Shown: positions 14,913 through 19,025 of the stretch, one piece after another | Layout: each line of letters starts with the position of its first letter | Numbering within the stretch: the first letter of the stretch is position 1 | Assembly: GCA_900553845.1 (NCBI GenBank) | Contig: USEW01000012.1 | Span: 1 to 19,025, forward strand | Length of the DNA stretch: 19,025 nucleotides | Source of the DNA: an uncultured bacterium | GTDB lineage: Bacteria; Cyanobacteriota; Vampirovibrionia; Gastranaerophilales; Gastranaerophilaceae | Reading direction: 5' to 3' | Notes under the pieces: model-generated | The model's input: only the letters and a program-made list of their open reading frames with translations | Told to the model about the DNA's origin: nothing | The model's database searches: none | Program-made: the position numbers and the translations under genes

Positions 14913-15668
14913 TTAATTAAGTCCTTCGGGAACAACAAAGTCTTTAACTTCAAAAAATTCTTCCATTTTTGCAAGTCGACCAAATGTATCTTTGTTGTTG
15001 GTTCTCCAGTTAAGAGGACATATTGATAATACTTCAACAAAAGAAAAACCGCCATTTGCAACATTTGTTAAAGCTTTCTTTAATGTTGCACGTAGTTTTC
15101 TTACATTGCTAACAGATGAACGAGCTACAAATGATTTAGTAGGGTCAACTATTGAAGCTACCATTTCAGCACCCTTTGCAGGTTTTCCTGTAGTTTCGCA
15201 ATCACGACCATAAGGTGTAGTTTCTGTAATTTGACCCGGCATAGTTGTTGGTGACATTTGACCGCCTGTCATACCATAGTTTGTATTATTACATAACAAG
15301 ATTAACATATTTTCACCACGAACTGATGCGTTAACCAAATGTTGTGAACCGATAGCTAATCCACCGCCATCACCCATGTAAGCAATACCAACTGTTCCAG
15401 GATTTGCACGGGTTACACCATAAATAACAGGTGTTGTACGACCATGGTGTGTTTGAACTGTGTCAATATTCATAAAATTCCAGGATAACAAACTACACCC
15501 AATATCACAACCAAATACTGAACGTTCTTGTAAGCCTAATTCATCAATAACATAGGCTAAACTTTTTAGTATTATCCCATGCCCACAACCAGGACAGAAT
15601 TTACTTGCTCCAACTTTTGTATTTTGAGCGCTTGGTATTTGCGGTGGTAAATTTAATAATTCTACCAT
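14913..15668 (-). CDS. korB: 2-oxoacid:ferredoxin oxidoreductase, beta subunit (thiamine diphosphate-binding)
   Basis: A 251-residue catalytic subunit. C25PGCGHG holds two of the cluster-ligand-type cysteines, followed by C54 and C58 (GCDIGC), HHGRTTPVIYG (74-84), and the thiamine diphosphate/Mg site GDGGG (99-103) with NNTNYGMTGGQ (127-137). SFVEVLSICPLNW near the end is typical of the family. The active site oxidatively decarboxylates a 2-oxoacid to acyl-CoA, reducing ferredoxin. GGAG precedes the ATG and the gene lies 22 nt after the alpha subunit. This looks like the 2-oxoglutarate or branched-chain type rather than the long single-chain pyruvate enzyme. Oxygen sensitivity of this class fits an anaerobe. 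Confidence 0.92.
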   Translation of the reverse strand: MVELLNLPPQIPSAQNTKVGASKFCPGCGHGIILKSLAYVIDELGLQERSVFGCDIGCSLLSWNFMNIDTVQTHHGRTTPVIYGVTRANPGTVGIAYMGDGGGLAIGSQHLVNASVRGENMLILLCNNTNYGMTGGQMSPTTMPGQITETTPYGRDCETTGKPAKGAEMVASIVDPTKSFVARSSVSNVRKLRATLKKALTNVANGGFSFVEVLSICPLNWRTNNKDTFGRLAKMEEFFEVKDFVVPEGLN

Positions 15669-15690
15669 TTTATTCTCCTTTATTTATATT

Positions 15691-16797
15691 TTATGCAACT
15701 ACTTGTGATGAACTTATCATTTCTTCAACTTTATGAATTAAATCATCACCTGTAACACCAACACCCATTTTATATAATGTAGAGTATGGTGTAGTTAATC
15801 CATATAGTTTTTCCAATACCATACGAGCTAACTGACCATTTGCTGATTCAGTAAACAATAATTGTTTTGAACGTTTTACAGCATTACGTAATGGTTCGAC
15901 AGCTAAAGGACGTATTGTTATAGGACGGAATAAACCAACTTTAATGCCTTTTTCACGCAAAGCATCAATAGCTGTTTTGGCAGAACGTGCAACTATACCG
16001 TGAGCAATAATTAGGATTTCGGCATCTTCTGCTTTGTATTCTTCATATTCTGCCACTTCTTTAGCCATCTCATCAAAATCTTTTTGATATCCTTCCAAGT
16101 GTTCCATTAACTCTTCTTCTAAGTTGAATGTATTTCTTAAATGATTAGCGTCTCTATCAACACCTATTTTACCAATAGCTCTTAATTCAGCAGGTGTTGG
16201 TTCCATTTTAATACCACGTGAAGCTGGGTCATACATCATAACAGGTTCTCTCATTTTACCTTGATAACCATCAGCTAAAATAAATGTTGGAAATCTATAT
16301 TTCCATGCTGTATTAAATGCTTTGATAACATAATCATATAAATCTTGGTGACCTGCTGTTGAATAAACTATACGGAAGCCTTCACCATTACCGCCAAAAC
16401 AAGTTAAGTTTGTTTCTTGTTGTGCATAAATAACAGTAGCAGTTGATGGTCCTCCTCGTTGCATAACTGCGCAAACAAAAGGTATTCTCATCATTTCAGC
16501 CATGCTCATTGCATCTTGCATTATTACATTTCCAGGTCCTGCGGTTGCAGTAAATGCACGTTTTCCTGCTAATATACCACCAATTGTTGAGAAACCAGCT
16601 GATATTTCATCTTCGGTTTGTAGGAAGCCTGCTTCTGTTTTTGGTAATAATTTACACCAAGTGTGCATAATTTCGTTTTGGGGAGTAATAGGATAACCAT
16701 ACATAAACTCAGCTTGTGCTGCGTTTGCTGCATATGCAATTACTTCATTCCCGGTTAGAAACATTTTAGTGTCTTTTTCAATTAGTTTTTTAACCAT
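15691..16797 (-). CDS. korA: 2-oxoacid:ferredoxin oxidoreductase, alpha subunit
   Basis: A 368-residue alpha subunit, first in its four-gene operon. GYPITPQNEI (34-43), FLQTEDEISAGFSTIGG (58-74), TATAGPGNVIMQDAMSMAE (83-101) and MQRGGPSTAT (112-121) define the N-terminal pyrimidine-binding domain, followed by the C-terminal domain with ILIIAHGIVARSAKTAI and the GLFRPITIRPL strand. It binds and orders the thiamine cofactor with the beta subunit. AGAAGG lies just before the first ATG, so I prefer it over Met12. The 2-oxoglutarate enzyme (KorA) and the branched-chain enzyme (VorB) are close relatives, and the start MFLTGNEVIAYAA would fit either. The korA symbol is a working label. In an anaerobe with an incomplete citric acid cycle it would either make succinyl-CoA or degrade valine-family 2-oxoacids. 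Confidence 0.9.
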   Translation of the reverse strand: MVKKLIEKDTKMFLTGNEVIAYAANAAQAEFMYGYPITPQNEIMHTWCKLLPKTEAGFLQTEDEISAGFSTIGGILAGKRAFTATAGPGNVIMQDAMSMAEMMRIPFVCAVMQRGGPSTATVIYAQQETNLTCFGGNGEGFRIVYSTAGHQDLYDYVIKAFNTAWKYRFPTFILADGYQGKMREPVMMYDPASRGIKMEPTPAELRAIGKIGVDRDANHLRNTFNLEEELMEHLEGYQKDFDEMAKEVAEYEEYKAEDAEILIIAHGIVARSAKTAIDALREKGIKVGLFRPITIRPLAVEPLRNAVKRSKQLLFTESANGQLARMVLEKLYGLTTPYSTLYKMGVGVTGDDLIHKVEEMISSSQVVA

Positions 16798-16879
16798 TTT
16801 TCTACCTTCTTTTTTTACTTTACAATATATACTTTAACACAAATACACTTTTTTTTACAATTTTTTATATTTCTTAATA

Positions 16880-16910
16880 AAAAAAGAGGTTAGAAAATAA
16901 CCTCTTTTTT
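16880..16910 (-). terminator. Terminator after the 421-residue gene
   Basis: aaaaaagaggtta (16880-16892) pairs exactly with taacctctttttt (16898-16910) over a 5-nt loop, 16 nt past the stop. On the minus strand the stem ends in six T. It separates this gene from the oxidoreductase operon, whose promoter must lie in 16798-16879; that stretch holds TATATT-like sequence but no clear -35. Confidence 0.8.
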
Positions 16911-16926
16911 ATTTTTTTATGATATC

Positions 16927-18192
16927 CTATACTTCAGCTTCGATATTTTTTAATGCACCGTCGGTCATTGGTAATGTAACCGGTGTGCCATTATAGTTTA
17001 AAGTCGCAAAGTCTTTTTTATTTTCAGAATATGCAGTTACATTTTTTTGTATTTGTTTTTCTAAAAATGGTGCACATATTCCTTTAAAGGCGCCTTTTGC
17101 AATTCTAACCATTGTATCGGTAAATATTGTTCCATTGCCTACATCATTAAATTGTCCGTCTTTTCTTATTACTTTTAATGTTCCTTCACGACCTGCAGGT
17201 CTTAGTATTCCTTCTGTCACATGCCATTTACGTTCTCCATGATCGTTTTTCTTTAAAGTATCTTCTTTTTGAGGATCTCCCAAACGACTTGCAATTTCTT
17301 CCAATCCTGATGGTGTGAATAATGTTTTACCGATATTTGTCAAAACTTCATCATTTTCACCCAATGCTTCATCCAATTCCTTTATTGTTGGTTTTTCAAA
17401 TACGTAATAAGATTTTCCATCTGCATTTGGGAAAAATGCACCGAGTTTACTATCTGTTTCTTCTTTTGTAGCTACATATCCACGGGAAATAACTTTAACA
17501 TCTGAATCATTTTTTATTTTTTCATATTCTTTTATTAATGATTCATAATCTTCTTCACCGTTACTGCCTACGTCATCTGTATAAGTAAACAATAAAGGTT
17601 TTTCTACACTTATTTTACCTTGTTTTAAACCTTCAACTATAACAGTTGCATCACCATCACTTTTTTCTGTTTCAATTATTGAAACCTCTTCATCTGGTGA
17701 AAGCACCTGTGCTTGCATCATGTGTAATAATTCGTTATTTGAAGTTGTTAAATATACAGGACCTTCTTCATCTTCACCAAGTATTGCAGGCAATGGCATA
17801 ATTGTTTTATTCGTTTCTTCAATGCCAAGTTGGTCTGTTATGCTTTTTCGTATTTCTGCACCTCTTGTGCCCTGACCGCTTAATGGCAATGCTTTATCAG
17901 CAAGAGCATCAGTTTTTTGTGTATATTCTTTTCTGTTTGTAACTAGTTCATTGGTAGCTTTTGCTCCAATTAAATTTTTTAATAGAGCTTGTGAGTTTTT
18001 ATCACTTTGAGCCTTTGTTGTTAAATTTCTCATAAAAGTTATAAATCGAATGGTCGCTTTTTTTACTTGTTCTGATTGGGAATCTTTTGATACTTGCGGT
18101 ATAAGCTTACCAAATGATGGATTTGCTTTTTTTGATTTTACATTTTCATTTTTTTGAACAAAATTAGCATTACTAATAGCATGAATTTTCAT
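16927..18192 (-). CDS. Conserved-looking protein of unknown function
   Basis: I do not recognise this 421-residue protein. I place the start at ATG 18192 because GGAGGAG lies 6 nt upstream; an upstream in-frame ATG at 18207 sits inside that binding site. The N-terminus (MKIHAISNANF... NPSFGKL, to about residue 32) is polar and has no membrane segment. A helical region follows (KKATIRFITFMRNLTTKAQ, then KNSQALLKNLIGAKATNELV), then an acidic mixed region (PDEEVSIIETEKSDGDATVIVEGL; ADGKSYYVFEKPTIKELDEALG), and a basic C-terminal part (GILRPAGREGTLKVIRKDGQFNDVGNGTIFTD). There are no cysteine motifs or enzyme signatures. It has its own promoter and terminator, so it is monocistronic. The distinct N-terminal lead ending in PSFGKL could be a family tag or targeting sequence; this is a guess. 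Confidence 0.85.
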   Translation of the reverse strand: MKIHAISNANFVQKNENVKSKKANPSFGKLIPQVSKDSQSEQVKKATIRFITFMRNLTTKAQSDKNSQALLKNLIGAKATNELVTNRKEYTQKTDALADKALPLSGQGTRGAEIRKSITDQLGIEETNKTIMPLPAILGEDEEGPVYLTTSNNELLHMMQAQVLSPDEEVSIIETEKSDGDATVIVEGLKQGKISVEKPLLFTYTDDVGSNGEEDYESLIKEYEKIKNDSDVKVISRGYVATKEETDSKLGAFFPNADGKSYYVFEKPTIKELDEALGENDEVLTNIGKTLFTPSGLEEIASRLGDPQKEDTLKKNDHGERKWHVTEGILRPAGREGTLKVIRKDGQFNDVGNGTIFTDTMVRIAKGAFKGICAPFLEKQIQKNVTAYSENKKDFATLNYNGTPVTLPMTDGALKNIEAEV

Positions 18193-18222
18193 AATTGTCT
18201 CCTCCATAAATATATATTACAC

Positions 18223-18234
18223 ATCTAATTAGAT
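18223..18234. promoter_or_regulatory. 12-bp palindrome at the predicted transcription start (possible operator)
   Basis: atctaattagat (18223-18234) is a perfect palindrome just downstream of the predicted -10 of the minus-strand promoter, about where the transcript should begin. A repressor bound here would block that promoter. The AT-rich setting makes a chance palindrome possible. Confidence 0.3.
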
Positions 18235-18241
18235 CTATTTT

Positions 18242-18270
18242 ATATTATCTTTAAAAAATATTATTGTCAA
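18242..18270 (-). promoter_or_regulatory. Sigma-70-type promoter for the 421-residue gene
   Basis: On the minus strand TTGACA (18270-18265) is a perfect -35, followed after 17 nt by TAATAT (18247-18242), a four-of-six -10. The start would be near 18235, giving a leader of about 43 nt that contains GGAGGAG before the ATG at 18192. Confidence 0.65.
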
Positions 18271-18341
18271 GATGTAGTATTTTTTCTTCTACATATGTAA
18301 ATTTTTGTAAATAATAATAAAAAAACTAGCAAAAAATATTT

Positions 18342-18430
18342 TTACGGATTTTATATAAGTATAAAACTCCTCTATAAACTCCGTAATACTAATTCTATCC
18401 ATCACGACTCATCTTTGAGTCGTTTTTTTT
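18342..18430 (+). ncRNA. Candidate small RNA with its own terminator
   Basis: ttacgga (18342-18348) can pair with tccgtaa (18380-18386), enclosing a second hairpin ttttata/tataaaa (18349-18355 and 18360-18366). A GC-containing perfect stem, acgactca/tgagtcgt (18404-18411 and 18416-18423), with a 4-nt loop and eight T follows. That last hairpin has a terminator shape only on the plus strand, where no gene lies upstream for over 4 kb. No convincing promoter was found, so this is a tentative call; the hairpins could instead belong to the bioY 3' region on the other strand. Confidence 0.35.
18404..18430 (+). terminator. Orphan plus-strand intrinsic terminator
   Basis: Perfect 8-bp stem (18404-18411 with 18416-18423), tetraloop tctt, then a T tract to 18430. 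The T tract touches the bioY stop codon (18431-18429 on the minus strand). On the minus strand the hairpin has A before it and gatggatag after it, so it is a poor terminator for bioY. Confidence 0.65.
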
Positions 18431-19025
18431 ATTTTTCAAGATACAATGTTCTTATAGTTTTACCAATAATAACTGCAATAAAACTAAAAATAATATCATA
18501 AAATATTTTAGTTCCACTTGATGTTGATAACCAACTTGTTATATAATTAAAAGCCTCATGTTTAAACATTAAAACAGTTATCATATATATAATTCCAATA
18601 ATATGTATTATTAATACTCCAGTCACAGCACTTTGTATGTATGATTTAAAGTTGTTATATTTACATAAAATAGTACTTATAATAAAAGCACTTGGAATAT
18701 ATGCAATTATAAATCCAAAAGTATATTTAAACATATAATTTAAACCACCGCCAAGAGCAAAAACGGGTATAAAAAATAAACCCAGTATTATATATAAACT
18801 TATTGCTATAAAACTATATTTTCTTCCTAACAGAGAGGCAACAAATAATACAACTGGAATTTGCGGGATATACTTATAACAACTTTCATAGTTTACTGTT
18901 GTGATATGTTTTAATATAAATGTTGGTAGACCAACTTTTGTTAAAGTAATTTGAGTAAATGTAGCAATTATTATTAAAAATATACTCCATAAAATAAATA
19001 CGCAGGTTCTAAGTGAAAATTTTAT
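18429..19025 (-). CDS. bioY: Biotin transporter S component BioY (N-terminus beyond the window)
   Basis: The membrane subunit of an energy-coupling-factor biotin uptake system. The frame stays open from the stop at 18429 to the right edge, giving 198 visible residues, so the internal methionine at 18734 is not the start. About six hydrophobic segments are seen. The BioY hallmark region is recognisable: VVLFVASLLGRKYSF, ISLYIILGLFFIPVFALGGG, then the YTFGFIIAYIPSAFIISTIL helix; the family's PTxGY is changed to KYTFGF. No EcfA1, EcfA2 or EcfT genes are in view, which fits a shared ECF module or stand-alone BioY. The remaining N-terminal residues should be few. Moderately firm; another S component is the alternative. 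Confidence 0.72.
   Translation of the reverse strand: MKFSLRTCVFILWSIFLIIIATFTQITLTKVGLPTFILKHITTVNYESCYKYIPQIPVVLFVASLLGRKYSFIAISLYIILGLFFIPVFALGGGLNYMFKYTFGFIIAYIPSAFIISTILCKYNNFKSYIQSAVTGVLIIHIIGIIYMITVLMFKHEAFNYITSWLSTSSGTKIFYDIIFSFIAVIIGKTIRTLYLEK

Noticed and set aside
14894..15064. Upstream extension of the gamma subunit frame
   Set aside because: It overlaps the beta subunit in another frame, has no matching family sequence, and the ATG at 14893 has a good GGAG site.
16798..16879. Promoter for the oxidoreductase operon
   Set aside because: TATATT-like words exist, but no -35 with acceptable spacing could be picked, so no position is annotated.
18429..18734. Short 101-residue membrane protein starting at 18734
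   Set aside because: The frame is open without a stop to the window edge and the upstream part carries the BioY hallmark segments, so 18734 is an internal methionine.

Overview
The window joins two pieces of DNA of different character. Bases 1 to about 1825 are moderate in GC, use codons such as CCG and CGG freely, and hold repeat-rich non-coding DNA followed by a GAF-domain gene and the start of a receiver-domain gene; this part reads like Bacteroidota DNA. From about 1825 to the end the DNA is very AT-rich with clear AGGAG-type ribosome binding sites. It carries a homologue of LdpA, a family best known from cyanobacteria, beside strict-anaerobe metabolism (ferredoxin-dependent 2-oxoacid oxidoreductase). 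Together these suggest a non-photosynthetic relative of Cyanobacteria such as the gut Gastranaerophilales (Vampirovibrionia/Melainabacteria). The lineage call is inference. Two coding sequences (receiver domain and hpt) are both cut off at the join, so an assembly chimera is the simplest explanation.

Layout of the AT-rich part. A minus-strand operon, ldpA-like > tilS > hpt (4611 down to the join), with overlapping or near-touching genes, covers a two-cluster iron-sulfur protein, tRNA-Ile lysidine synthetase and hypoxanthine phosphoribosyltransferase. Divergent from it, typA > valS > ruvC (4708-9653) covers a ribosome-associated GTPase, valyl-tRNA synthetase and the Holliday-junction resolvase. 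A strong extended -10 promoter then starts a small membrane-protein gene and mtnA (9735-11286), followed by an 813-residue protein with one membrane segment and no recognisable domain (11389-13830).

The minus strand then carries a compact four-gene operon for a 2-oxoacid:ferredoxin oxidoreductase, alpha > beta > gamma > ferredoxin (16797 down to 14027), ending in a GC-rich hairpin. Upstream is a 421-residue unrecognised protein (18192-16927) with its own TTGACA promoter and terminator, and finally a BioY-type biotin transporter S component, open at the right edge.

The most notable items outside ordinary housekeeping are: a perfect 17-bp GC-rich palindrome inside tilS that encodes nearly the same peptide on both strands; the LdpA homologue with an irregular second cluster motif; an orphan plus-strand terminator between 18342 and 18430 preceded by self-complementary sequence (candidate small RNA); an AT-rich inverted-repeat element present twice; and two large unrecognised proteins that share a 17-nt upstream sequence. 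No phage, CRISPR array, tRNA or rRNA was found.
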